Shown here in pieces: positions 22,053 to 33,412 of a stretch of DNA of 64,000 nucleotides. Origin of the DNA: Sclerotinia nivalis (lineage: Eukaryota > Ascomycota > Leotiomycetes > Helotiales > Sclerotiniaceae). Each line of letters begins with the position of its first letter. Positions within the stretch are counted from its first letter, which is position 1. The stretch is from assembly GCA_029531795.1 (NCBI GenBank), contig JAPEIS010000009.1, positions 1,798,001-1,862,000 on the forward strand, in the 5' to 3' direction. The notes beneath the pieces were generated by a model. The model was not told the DNA's origin. It ran no database searches and worked only from the letters and a program-made list of their open reading frames with translations. The position numbers were made by a program, and so were the translations under genes.

Positions 22053-22425
22053 TATCATCCCACTGATGCTATGCATAAATGATGGTTGTGCATATTTCAG
22101 CTTGTGGATAATCATCCTACTAGTCCTGGTGTGCTAAGCGTGCTAGGGTAGCCGTCTTAGGCTTGGATTTGTTCTGGAATACTTGTCCTGGGACAAATGG
22201 GCATTCAGGACAGATGGCCCAGATCATGTAATCATCTAAGCTTACTGGTATGAACTAAGAAATGCTAGAGTGATTGTGGCTTAATCGTGGGGTAGATAAG
22301 GCTGATATGCTGTGGCTCTGTAACTCTTTAACGCCGAAAGGAAGCCGGAAATAAGCGATGACGATCATGCTCCACCTCCAAGCTTGATCCCCCTTTGGAA
22401 AGCTCCATTTGGTACCTCTATCCAT

Positions 22426-22610
22426 CATTGATCTCTATCATATCATTGAATTGCTCCTCATCACACTCGCCATCATCTGCCTCTATTTCATCCAACGACA
22501 TCTCATCGGCATTTGTTTTGATCTTCTTCCGGCACTCCAATCCATCCTCTAGTTTAATGATTGTAGGCTTCCGCTTTCTCATTTCCGATTTTGGGGGCTG
22601 GTTGGCCTTC
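22426..22610 (-). other. Possible terminal exon fragment, acidic tail
   Basis: On the minus strand an ACTCATAG acceptor-like site at about 22610 opens a frame of about 60 codons, KANQPPKSEMRKRK...LEDGLECRKK...MSLDEIEADDGECDEEQF...EINDG, ending in TAG at 22426. The composition is protein-like and acidic, but I found no upstream exon. The surrounding 22053-23082 is otherwise without visible features. Confidence 0.3.
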
Positions 22611-23082
22611 TATGAGTTATTAACAATACATTATTTAAAGTGGGATGGGTTATATATTACCATTATTTCACAAACCGTTATAGTGTAAAGAAGAAAATTG
22701 AAGCGGGCAGAGTTTGATGTTTTGTTTTGATTTCATACGAAGCTCAACGACCCGTTATTATACAAAATTTCGATCTCCCAAATCTCCTTCGTTCAAAAAT
22801 GATCATAATGAACAATAACACAAGTCACCCCAAGATAATTAGACCTCTGATGAAGATAGATGTGACCATAAAATTGCATTGGGAGAGACCTTAGAGTTCT
22901 TCGAAATATACAGGGCAGCATTAAAGGTCTGTAGTAAGTGAACTCTTTCCCAACAGTATCTAAAGTACTAGATGCACAAGGAGATGACTGGAATCTGCAT
23001 TATCCTGAAGTATCAACGTATCAATTGAGGCAATAAAAACTATGCTGTACATCCTCATGGTGCCATAAACATATCCTTAACA

Positions 23083-23668
23083 TTAATACCATGTCCAGCG
23101 ATTGATTAGACCAGCAAGTCCATCTCGAATATCCTTCCAAAGATACTCAAATAAGGCAAAGTGGCGTCGTCGACATGTAGCGATATACAGCGTTCCTGAC
23201 CATTTCATTTCCAGGACCGAGGTTCTAATCACCAATGGATGAGAGCCCCCAACCATCCACACTTTATACCCCGATCGTATCAAGTCCGGCACAAAGTACT
23301 CCGCTCGAAACGTATACGGCGTATGCTTCCTCGATACATAGTTCCATAGCCATGTTAAAAATACACCCTTGCAACCATCGTATTCAAACAGAAGCATAGC
23401 CCCAGCCAAGGTACTCTGAATGCATTCTAAATTAGCACGAGTACCTTGCAAGTCACCTGTGACTCGAAAGATAACAGGAGAAGTCTCCGATAAGATGTTA
23501 AATCCGTACTAGAAATTGGATGAGTTATTTTTGTGTAGAAAAGAAAGACTTTCAGTCACATACAGTCACTTTCTCGTTGACCTTACTAATCGTTATAGTA
23601 CCGCTGCAATTTGTACTGGCATTGGAATGCCTGTAACTGTCATTCCCCGCAGATTGTGCGGAAGACAT
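23083..23668 (-). CDS. Hypothetical protein, two exons, 176 aa
   Basis: Exon 1 is 23668-23564 (ATG to codon 35) and exon 2 is 23508-23083. The 55-bp intron has GTATGT and CTAG borders and keeps phase 0 (NEKVT / YGFNILSETS). The short N-terminus is Ser/Asn-rich and polar. The rest is mixed alpha/beta-like and rich in aromatic residues (VFLTWLWNYVSRKH, YFVPDLIRSGYKVWMVGG). No signal peptide or membrane segment is obvious. I do not recognise a family. The exact fit of both exons and the lack of lesions argue for a real gene, although its surroundings are transposon-derived. Confidence 0.65.
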
Positions 23669-24944
23669 CGGGATTGGAAAGATAGATGGTACACGTGAGG
23701 TGGGTAAATATGGGGCTTCAGGTACGATTATGGTGGAGGTAGAAGGATATATCCTGCGTATATTGGAATAGTAGGGAAGCAGCTGAAAATAAAAAGAGCT
23801 CAGGACGTAAGCAAGCTGGATCCAGAGATGAGTAACAGGAAAGAAAGGAGAATGCGGTGAAGGATGAAGTGAGGCGGATTAAGTTATACTATTATGAGAT
23901 GATACGAGCATACACTGGTTGCTTCGTTCTACTTCCTTATATGAATTCCAAGTTCCTAATCAAAATTGTAACATCGCCATTATTACTGAATGCCAACTTG
24001 GCACTAACGGCTCATTGTCGAACCATGTTCTGTCCAAAAGTGTGCCCTGTTCCTTTCAAAGTGAAGATGGAATTCTGTATAGCTTGTTGATGTTTTGGGA
24101 GCCGAATGAGTAGAGAAATAGGGTACGAGGTAAGGAACTAAGCGCAAACCTGGCATGTATTGGCCTAATTTGGTCGGGGCTTGGAAATCCCTGCACAACA
24201 ACCCTTGAACAAGTTAAGGATCCGCAAACTCGTTCAAGGATATAGAAGCTGGCCATTCTCCCTATCTTTCACGATAACCACATGTTTGTTCATCTTCAAT
24301 CCCTCATCCTCAATTCTGTAAAATCCAGCTATGGGAATACTCATCAGTACACTTGATTCCGAGGTTTAACCTTTCCTCAATCAATACAGTCTTATATGTT
24401 TCCACTCTTACTTGTTACAGCAACTGAACACTTATCACCAAAGCGTGCAAGGATTGGTGGGTGTTATCAGACAAAAGGACCCTGTAGGACACCGCGTCGA
24501 AATCTTTTGGAAAATGCTAACAAATATACAAACATAGACCTTCGCACAGCTAATTGAACGAGCAACGAAGTCGAGCGATCTAGTTGCCTCTCAATCAAAT
24601 CTGCAAGCTATTGTGCAGTATGTGCGATCCAGGCCCTCCTGCTCCGACCGGACGAACGATGACACAGGCAAAGCTCCAAAGCCCGCCCGCCCGAACAAAT
24701 ACTTTCTAGCATTTTTTAACAACTTCAAACAGCGCCAAATCTCAATTCAAAAATTTCTTCAGGAAAGACTTCCGAAATGGACTGAAGATCCTTTCTCTTT
24801 CTGGGGACGTGTCGATCCCTTGTCTCAATTATCTCTGCCAGCTGCCCTCCGACGTCTTTCATGAAAACGTGAATTGTAGACTAAAGCAATCTCCATTACA
24901 AACTGTATACTGACGCATGTGCTCACGTCAGTTTCATCATCCAA

Positions 24945-25548
24945 TCAGGCCTTAGAAAAACATTTCAAGAGCCCGACACCACCACCTGCTTGAGGATACT
25001 CTATTACTAGATCTCCATCCAGGATGATTGCCTGACCAGGTTGTAGATGTATGTCTTTTGCATTAGTCTTGATGATCTGATTGAGATTCATTAGATAAAA
25101 CCCCTCCACAATCCTAAAGAAGCCGTTCTGTGGACCAAGGACTCCTTCCATAGCCTTGTATACGAAAACCCGACCTCGCCCTGCTTTTAATCGTTGCAAT
25201 TGGTTTGGGTTTTGCATCCAAACAACAACATCGGCCATATATATCTTCACATCTTTATACGCTCCATTCAATAAAGTCTTGAGGTATTCATTGTTATCAA
25301 GCTATTAGATCAGCTTTCACAGTCTGGCCACAAAAGGGTTAACCCACATCAAGCCCATCATGTAGAAGACTATTAATTTTCTTCCCCCAGCCTAATCTCT
25401 CAAACCCTAGATCAGAAGTGTTTTGCTGAAGCTTTTGCAAGTTTTCTACTGAAATTTCTGCTTGCACCGCCTCAATCTTATCGCGAATGGGAGGTATGCC
25501 ATCGAGTATCTTATATCCAGGATCGATCGGAATCGCTTCTGTCGACAT
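24945..25548 (-). CDS. Hypothetical protein, two exons, 185 aa
   Basis: Exon 1 is 25548-25348 (MSTEAIPIDPGYKIL...HDGLD), the intron is 46 bp (GTGGGT..TAG), and exon 2 is 25301-24945 (LDNNEYLKTLLNG...). The frame joins in phase 0. The first half is helical and charged. The second half is a beta-rich stretch with LQPGQAIILDGDLVIEYP, resembling the end of a small barrel, but no known family can be named. The intron is short and its donor is not perfect, so the join is likely but not certain. Confidence 0.55.
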
Positions 25549-25836
25549 TGCCAGTTCAGGATAAATAATCAGAAAACGCGAAGATGAATTGAAGGGTTTA
25601 GCTTTGGCTCGAAGAGTTTTTAGAGTAGTAGCGTAGTTGATTATAAATATAGCCAGGTATTAATAAATGAATCTACAGGAAACAGTGATTCAATCTTATG
25701 TAGCGATATAATTCACGTGATCTCTTTATTTTCAACAATCTGGTTAGTTTTTTAGAGCTACCAATAACGAAATCCTCTATTGTCCACTCTTCAAATTCAT
25801 TATCAGAGAAAACACCGATGGTTGGCGGAGGGCGAA

Positions 25837-25878
25837 GACTCAACACCTGTACACGGTGCATTCTACAAGAGCCAAGAT
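25837..25878 (+). repeat. Short dispersed repeat, first copy
   Basis: CAACACCTGTAC..GGTGCAT.CTAC followed by GAGCCAAGATTG occurs here and again at about 31048-31110. The second copy has about 17 extra bases before GAGCCAAGATTG. It may be a trace of an old mobile element. Confidence 0.6.
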
Positions 25879-26269
25879 TGCGACGTCAATTTTGCCTGAT
25901 GTTCTTGCTTAGTTTTGCTAGGGCATAGGTAAATTATAAGTTGCTTGTGGTCTTATTTTGATATGAGGGGTAATGAAAAAAAAGTGTCGAGGCATAAGGC
26001 GAGTATAGTGAAGAGATATGGTGCAGTGTCACAAAATCTTTTTTCTTCTTATGGAAATATAAAATCTGCTGCTCTTCTTCTAGTGATCAATCCTTATATT
26101 AACCTTACCTTTATGAAATCTTGAATATATATATATGAGCAAACGGAAACTTTCAAACTTTCTGAAGTCATCTTGCGCTTTCGACTTTTTGTAGCAATTT
26201 TATTCAGCAGCTAATACTACCTTCTATATTGATCTCTGAAATATCAATTGATACCGATCGGATAAAAGT

Positions 26270-27004
26270 ATGTTCCAAAAGCTCGATAATAATATATTTA
26301 CTGATAAAATGCAGATGTCTTTTCAACGTAGTGGACTTATCACAACTCATGCTTTGTACGGCGCTTACCTTCAAGCATCCAAGCCAGAATTACGAGAGTC
26401 GGCCACTGTTCCGCTTTGGGAGGACGTCCTCAACCATGAATTTCAGCAATATGAGAACATTGTTGTGAATTCCCAACAGCTATTGGATGATACAACCAAG
26501 TCTGTGGATCTGGTAGTTAGATCTTATATTCGGGAATTTATACCTGTTTTGCTTTTGATGGTGGAATATAAACGCTATAATAAGATATATTGGGAGGTTG
26601 ATGAGATGGAATTATAGCTTCAACTATATATTCAAGATTACTGTATGGGTAGATGTATCATTGTGGTGATATCAAGAAATAACATACATGCATACTGCGA
26701 TCCTGTCATCACTATAAGAGACAAGCTCAGTCTAGCAAAGCACACCATTTATGGATTCGATGAGTACGAGAAATCTAAAGAATTCGGCCTGATGGCTGTA
26801 CTGTAAGCAGACATGTGTTCATTTAGTGACGGTAAAATATTTACCTTACTAAATACTGTTTGGATATATGGCGAGAGATGGAGTGTCGACAGGAAATTGA
26901 ACTCATTCTACGAAGGACTTGTACCAGTAAGCATCCTGAGACACATTCATCGTCCACTCAGATTCCACAAGTTGGATTGGGGGCTATTGATAGCTAGTAG
27001 ATGA
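26270..27004 (+). pseudogene. Broken unknown gene
   Basis: One frame runs from ATG 26270 through LQASKPELRESATVPLWEDV, YIREFIPVLLLMVEYKR and WEVDEMEL to TAG 26615-26617. It continues in the same frame with LQLYIQDYCMGRCIIVV and GFDEYEKSKEFGLMAVL to TAA near 26804, and then with IYGERWSVDRKLNSFYEGLVP to 27004. The open stretches share protein-like composition, and no intron between them fits. The two stops could come from CAG and CAA codons by C-to-T change, as expected from RIP. The family is unknown to me. Confidence 0.5.
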
Positions 27005-27515
27005 CGAGGTACTGAAAAAAATGACAATCTCAGTTGTATAATCAGTGGGCTGGAGTGATCAATCAATGAGTGGCCATATGGATAAACAGAGGGTTTCATA
27101 AAGTCCAAACACAATTTACCATCCGAAAGGTTCTCCATCCAGTGATCAACCTTGATATCCTCATCTCACATGTCTACCATTCTACCATCCGAGAACATCA
27201 CTTGACAAAATATAGTAGGGCGAAATTGCGAAAGCGTAAAATGTTACTGGTTCAATTTTATCGGTTTAATTTTACCCAACAAACTTTACTACCAGGTTTG
27301 TGATTTGGGCTGACTCAACACCATCTCCATAGCTGTTGGAACACAGCCCATACCCATTCCACCACTAACGCCATATATTCCTCATTCGTTCGAAACTGCC
27401 AGATTCCATACAGTACTCTGGGCGTTTCCCGATAAGCCTACAAACATGAATGCTGATCATGTATCACTTTTAATAGCCCCATATACATATCAGCTCATCA
27501 CAAAATCCCGACCCA

Positions 27516-29916
27516 TTAAGGACTATTGGTAGCAGCCAATAACTGTTGCCTCAATCTCTCATCCGCGCTCATTTCCTGCATTTCCAAGCTCTGTTGATGA
27601 GTGTCCACCCGTTGTGATTCTTCTTGTCCCGGTTCCTCAACATGCAAAATTTCCGGGCTATTACTTCCGCTTTTGTAATTTTCCGTGGGTTCTGGAGTTT
27701 GTTGATAAGGGCTTCCGCTTCCGTTTTCCTGATTTGAATTCTGTATACCCGAAGCCAATGCCAAGACACCATGAAATCTTGCGCTCTCTTCATTTCCTGC
27801 CAATCTTGCTCTTTCTTCCGCTTCCTTCCTGGCCGCTTGAGTTGGTGCTCTTGTCTTTAGTTCACCAGTTACGCATTGAAGATAGTATGGAACTTCGATA
27901 TTGCTCTTGAGGAAGAATAGTTTGAGGTTCCGCGCTTTGTCTTTGAGCTGAACTTGGTTCCTATCACGCAAAATAGTGCTGACCGACCCCTTGTCGCCAT
28001 AGAGAGCAAGAATCTGACTCCAGTGTGGACCTTTGACCGAATCGAGACCAGCCATTAATGCATTTTCCTCTTCTGTACTCCATGGACGACGTTGAGATGG
28101 TAATCCAGGTCGGGCTTTTTGCCCTGGATTATTCTTTGCCGCAGCAGCTTGTCTAGCTTTTTCGTAAAGAGCAGATGTCGACTCTGATTGAGAGTGATGT
28201 GGTGTAGTTGTAGGTGTATTACTAGTACTATACTGAGTTGGGTAGGTGTTTGGCGATTGATTGGGCGGTTGATAGGTAGTTTGATATTGAGCTTGGCGAT
28301 ATCCTTTGTAAAATTAGCCAGATATTAAAATGAATCTTCCGTTGTAACCATACCGTTCTGCGGAGTACTCGATTGCTGATATACATCTGCACCTTCGGGA
28401 CTTTTTTGAGCTGCATGCTCAGCTTCTACATTGGTACCAGTGTATGCAAAAGCATTTCCATTCAAGGTACCACCGTTTGCACCTTGCGAATACCCAGTCG
28501 AAGTGGGGATTGTCAGAGAATACTTATTCATATAAGGTTCAATTAATGGCCTGTATGCGTCCATATGAATATGTGTGGACCTTAGAAAAGACTCCCAGTT
28601 GAAAAGATTACAGAGTTCGTCTGCAGATTTGTCAGTGTGAGAGAAGTAATGCGGGGTAAATTCTTACTTATTTTGGCAGGATCATTCCCTTGGTTGATTA
28701 AGTATACTCGTCGGATTTCCAAGTCAAGAAGTAATTGTCGCTCATCATCTGTGAGAGGATAGGGATGTCTCTGAGCAAGAAAATTGCGGATCTCTGAAGT
28801 AAACATCTCTGCTATGAGCTCTGGGACAGGCCTATCTGACTCTTCCATTGATAGCGCGGCAACAATGATTTGTGTTTTCAAGTTCATAAGCAATTGACCC
28901 GATGCTTTTGATATGGCCTCTCCTTCTCTTGTCCAGATGTCGACAAAATGTTCGTTGAGTTCATAAAATCCAACCTCTTGTCCACCAAATACGCTAGTTA
29001 CAAAAGTCGCATGGTTTGCAAGTCTGATAATCTCTCGTTGCGCTGGGTCTCTAAAATTGAGTTCGTCGGCGGAGAGGAAGGTTGAAGTGCCGTAAATCTT
29101 TTTGGTTCTATCGAATAGGTCCTTCAAAGTTTGGAATGACTGTCCACGAGGAGTGTCTCTTTGCGTTACCATGACGACTACATCGTCGTATCCTCCTTCG
29201 GAAAGAATATTTAACATTTGCACGGACTGCAGATACATTAGAGATGTTCATATTGTTAGACCTTGGAGATATCCATACCAAACTTTCCAAGGACAGTAGA
29301 CTTAAGACCTGCAAAGATAATTGATGATCGGTACGGAGTCGTTCAAAGGCGGCCCGATTGTTCGGTGATTGACTCTGGGGATGAGGAGATTGAGTGGCAA
29401 TATTTCTCTCGTGTGACTGATCTTGATGAGAGGTATGATCATTCATTCCCATGCTTCCCGCATCTTGATACTCGGCAGAAACATGAGCCACGCCGGAGGC
29501 AATAATAGCATCGATATCGAGATCTCCCAAAGCATCATCGACGTCATTCGTAGGTTGAAAAGCTACATTTCCATCGGTAGAATCGCGAAGACCAGGTCGT
29601 GCCGCTTCGTATTCAATCCTCTGTCTCTTTTCTGGTGAATCCAGCTGTTCTGAGGATGCTCTCCGTTTCAATCCAGGTGATTGAGGCGAAGTCGAGGAGG
29701 CATTGGAAGAGCGTTCGAGTTTGATTGGAACATCTGCGAAGAACGGTTTGTTAGAATGATGAAGTGAAAAAGAAAAATGGGGAGGGGTGGGGGTGGTGTG
29801 TTTGCAGGAGAAGGATTCCTTTTCAGTCTTTTTAACCTTCCTCGTTGTCTTCTCTCCAAAAACTTACCATCATTAGATGAAGCCATTGTTAATGAGTTGG
29901 TAGATGATTCTGCCAT
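27516..29916 (-). CDS. tbf1: Telobox/Myb telomere-repeat-binding factor (Tbf1/TbfA type), 705 aa
   Basis: Five exons were built: 29916-29868, 29733-29279, 29226-28668, 28620-28354 and 28303-27516. Introns are 134, 52, 47 and 50 bp; all have GT..AG borders and phases agree. Residues about 140-390 ([19 protein letters not shown] to the region after [24 protein letters not shown]) fit a TRF-homology dimerisation domain. A single Myb domain follows at about 516-572: [20 protein letters not shown], then the telobox [11 protein letters not shown] (561-571). Such nuclear proteins bind TTAGGG-type repeats at telomeres or promoters (family knowledge). The N-terminus has a KRR/KRQR basic patch. The C-terminus is Gln/Glu-rich. 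The symbol reflects family resemblance, not proven orthology. Confidence 0.88.
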
Positions 29917-31047
29917 GGTTGAAGTCGCATAGAAATTTGGAGAAAAGTCCTCCTCGTTTGAATCTTGTTTGATTAATTCTGCAGGCGCTACAGAGAATTT
30001 TAGATTCGCACCAAATCCAACCAAAGCGTCATAAACTAACTTTCTTACTTAGTCATCAATAATCTAGCCCTGAACTTTGAACCCAATCAAAAAAACCCCA
30101 GCCCTGAAAAATAAGATACACAGAAGAAAAAGCCGAGAATGAAAATTATTTGGCAATATGTCAATATTCAATATTGAGGAAATAATGTGATTTTGTTTGA
30201 TGTTTTCGATTTTTGACCTGCCAACGAATTAATTTTATCAAGTGGTCAATTGCCAGAAGCTCCTACGAAAGTTTGAAATTTTTGGTAGTCACAAAGGGGA
30301 TGCCATCGATGAAGACCATGAAGACAAAAGTCAAGAGGGAAAGTTCACACAATGTTCTACCTTAGAATCAGAATTGCGACTTCTTTAGACCATACATTTC
30401 TTATTTCATTACTATATTGGAAGAACTTTGTACACACTCAACAGAATGAAGGGGAAAGATTGTTAATTAAAAGGAATTAGGTAGCTATTATGTCAATCAC
30501 ATCTCCTTTTACATCACCTCTATGATGTTACCGTACTCAAAAGCTTGGAAAGATAACTATTTGTCGTTGATCTATTTAGGATTCTTCCAGCATCAAATAT
30601 TTGAATAAATTGGGAATTGCCTGATCACCAAGATCGCAAAGATATTGTCATCACCATCATTTCCCTGCATCTGCGAATGCTTCCCTTGTAGATACTACTC
30701 CAGCTAAAAAGATGATTCTCAAGTAACATTTTGGGATACTGCAATGTTGGAATTGAGATATCCCCATACATGCACCAGTTCACCCTCCATCATTCTTATG
30801 TACCTAGTATGTATATTTAATCTTGTCCATGAGGAATGATTTGACAAGCAGGATTGTTCTCCTCGAGCCAACCATGCCCCTACCTTCGTTTGAGTTCCAT
30901 GAATTCCGTAAATAACAAAGGTCAATTTGAATGTCAAGATATACGCTCGAGGATGTGTCGGTAGGCACACGTATGGGGAAAGTGAAGCTTCAATAATAAC
31001 CTTTTAAGTTCTATGTCTATGCACCATCCACCCATGGGATGCGATGA

Positions 31048-31110
31048 TTCAACACCTGTACGTGGTGCATCCTACGAACCTGTAATTTATTTACAGAGCC
31101 AAGATTGAAT
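31048..31110 (+). repeat. Short dispersed repeat, second copy
   Basis: This is the partner of the repeat at 25837-25878, in the same orientation. It contains an insertion (CCTGTAATTTATTTACA) between the two conserved halves. Confidence 0.6.
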
Positions 31111-31266
31111 CAGACTGGAGCTGGGCAAAGGTCGTGTTTTAAAAAGGAGCGGTACTGGGTGTGAAGGTATCGTGAATTGGGCCCGGAACAGAGGATTTAT
31201 CAGTCGAACGGAGATAAAAACTACCCGACAATCAACGAAACAATGACGGAATTCGAAACGGAACCA

Positions 31267-31370
31267 CCTTTACGAATCTGCAGTGGGATGCAAAGCCTGA
31301 GAAATGCTTTAAGGAGCATTTCAAAGCGGACTGCCTTTACGAATCTGTATGGAAGCAGAGCCTGAGAAAA
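31267..31370 (+). repeat. Degenerate direct duplication, period about 67
   Basis: CCTTTACGAATCTG occurs at 31267-31280 and again at 31334-31347. Both copies are followed by a related stretch ending GCCTGAGAAA. The unit is not coding as far as I can tell. It lies just outside the LINE tail at 31495. Confidence 0.55.
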
Positions 31371-31494
31371 AAAGCGTTATGCCAGCGATTGACAGGGCAC
31401 CTCTGGGGCACTGATATGCAGAGTTTTCACGACCCAACAATGCGTACAATCTGCGGGTATACTGGATTGAAAGTTTACAGATGGTTAAGGGGAT

Positions 31495-32841
31495 TGATTG
31501 ATTGATTAAATTAACGTCTACATTGAGTCTAAGATTATCTAAGACGGCTAGAGGCTTTTACAAACCCCTAACAGATAACATAATAAAAGTAAGCTGGTTT
31601 ATGGGTCTGGCTAAATACATAATTTAAATGATTGAAATAAACTCAATCTTTTGAATTGAATAAAGGAAGTGAAAACTAATCCTAAGGAATAATCCCGCCC
31701 TACAAACACCGAAGCATATAATAGAGATAACAAAAGAAATAATATTTATTTAAAATTGTAGAAGGAATTACATTTTTCTTTCAATTTCATCATTCGTTTC
31801 TTTCTTTGCTCCTTTTGCTCTTTTTGTTTCTCTTACTTTTACCTCTCTTCCTTCTCCTTGTGTTCGTTTGAGATGCTATGATCTAGTAGCTATTCTTGTT
31901 GTATCGATGAACTCGAGGGTTTTGATTATTCCTACTTTGGTATGAAGTAGGTATTTTATAGTGAATCTGGACAATGGGTTATTCTCTTTGAGTTTTCTTC
32001 TTGCTTTCTTATATAAAGAGTAATTGAATAATAAATGATCAAAAGTTTCTCTTTTTCCATATCTACATTTATCATTTGCTAAGATTCCAAAGCATTGTAA
32101 ATAGGATTTGAAATATCTGTGATTGATCTTTAATTGGAAGAGAGCGCTAATGATATTCCTTTTGATATTCCCTGGAATGTTGATCTTTGAATTGGTTTTC
32201 CAAAGGTAGATTGTTGTATAGATTGATGGTGATTGGCGGGGGTTGTTTGTATTGAGGAGGGTAATCCAATCCTCTGATTTCGTTCTTTTGATATCCATTC
32301 TCAAAGAGGCAAAACTGGTTTCGTTCGATGATGATCTTTGTTTTGTAACTTCTTTTGCAAGAGCATCGGCCATTTCGTTTCCTTCTACAAAGGTATATCC
32401 AAAGACCCAATTTAGGGAGATTTCAGCTCCTTTTCTTGTAAAAGTTTCTGTAACTTTGATTGCTCTAATTTGGCATATTTGACCAGGAGCATCCGAAGGT
32501 GTTTTCAATCGATAAAGTCCGGCTTGATTATCGAAATAGATCTTGAATTTCTGGCCTGGTTGAGCTATAGAACTTGCGTATTCGATTGCTCTTGTGACTT
32601 CAAAAAGTTCACCATTATACACTAATTGATTTACACCAATATTGAGTGTTTCTTTGTGAAAAACTTGACCGCTGGCCGAAATAGCAACGATCCCGATTCC
32701 TACTCCTATCCCTTCCAAGGTTGACGAAGCATCTGTATATATAACAATGGTGTTTTTGCTTCTATATTTGAAAGCTAGGTTGTGAATGATTGCGGCATCT
32801 TCCTTGGGTAGTTTGCTGATATTGACTTTGTATGGAGTATT
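31495..32841 (-). mobile_element. LINE element J (family I), 5'-truncated
   Basis: The 3' end of a family I LINE: tail of TTGA units at 31495, 3' UTR closely matching that of A, and the ORF2 end 32841-31876. The latter includes RNase H (NGELFEV, YFDNQAGLYRL, EGNEMADALA) and the zinc-finger region (CRYGKRE). The frame ends at TAG 31876-31878, where element A has Trp (IATRS-W-HL). Beyond it the frame stays open into the UTR, so the true end is probably later. The 5' break is at about 32841, directly against element K. Confidence 0.85.
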
Positions 32842-32842
32842 G

Positions 32843-33260
32843 ATACAACCAGAATAACTACCAGATCATAGCATCTCAATCGAATACAAGGAGAAGAAGA
32901 AGAGGTAGAAGAAGAAGGAGCAAGAAGAGCAGAAGAGGAAGAGATAGAAGAGACGAATGATGAAATTGAAATAAAGGTTTAAAACCCCTTTTTCAATTTT
33001 AATTATACATTATTTCTTTTGTTTTTCTTATTATACGCTTAAACGTTTGTAGGGCGGGATCCATTCCCCAGGATTAGTTTTCACTTCCTCCACCCAATTC
33101 AAAAGATTGAGTCCATCTCAATCGTTCAAATTATGTATTTAGCCAGGCCCATAAGCCAGCTTACCTTCATTATGTTATCTGTTAGGGGTCTACAAGAGCC
33201 TCTAGCCGTCTTAGATAGTCTTAGACTCAGTGTAGACGTTAATTTAATCAATCAATCAAG
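32843..33260 (+). mobile_element. LINE element K (family I), 3' end only, opposite orientation
   Basis: About 420 bases of family I 3' terminus on the plus strand: the last ORF2 codons (RITTRS, then TAG at 32869-32871, HLNRIQGEEEE), 3' UTR and TCAA tail ending at about 33260. It is the mirror of element J next to it, so the pair forms a long inverted repeat with both tails outward. The same Trp-to-TAG change is present in both copies. Confidence 0.85.
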
Positions 33261-33412
33261 GTGGCAAATAGAAATTCTATATAATCATAGACTTCCCCTA
33301 ATCTCTCTATCAAAGAGAAAGAAAAAATAAAAGGATATTATATTCAAGATACGAATAATATAGTAAATAATAGATATATTGAAACTGATTTTTACTTAGA
33401 TGATATGAAATT

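Noticed and set aside
24613..24864. 83-codon plus-strand ORF
   Set aside because: Protein-like in part, but without family, exon partner or clear start context.
31495..31515. TTGATTGATTGATT runs as simple microsatellites
   Set aside because: They occur exactly at LINE 3' ends next to a conserved UTR, so they are element tails.
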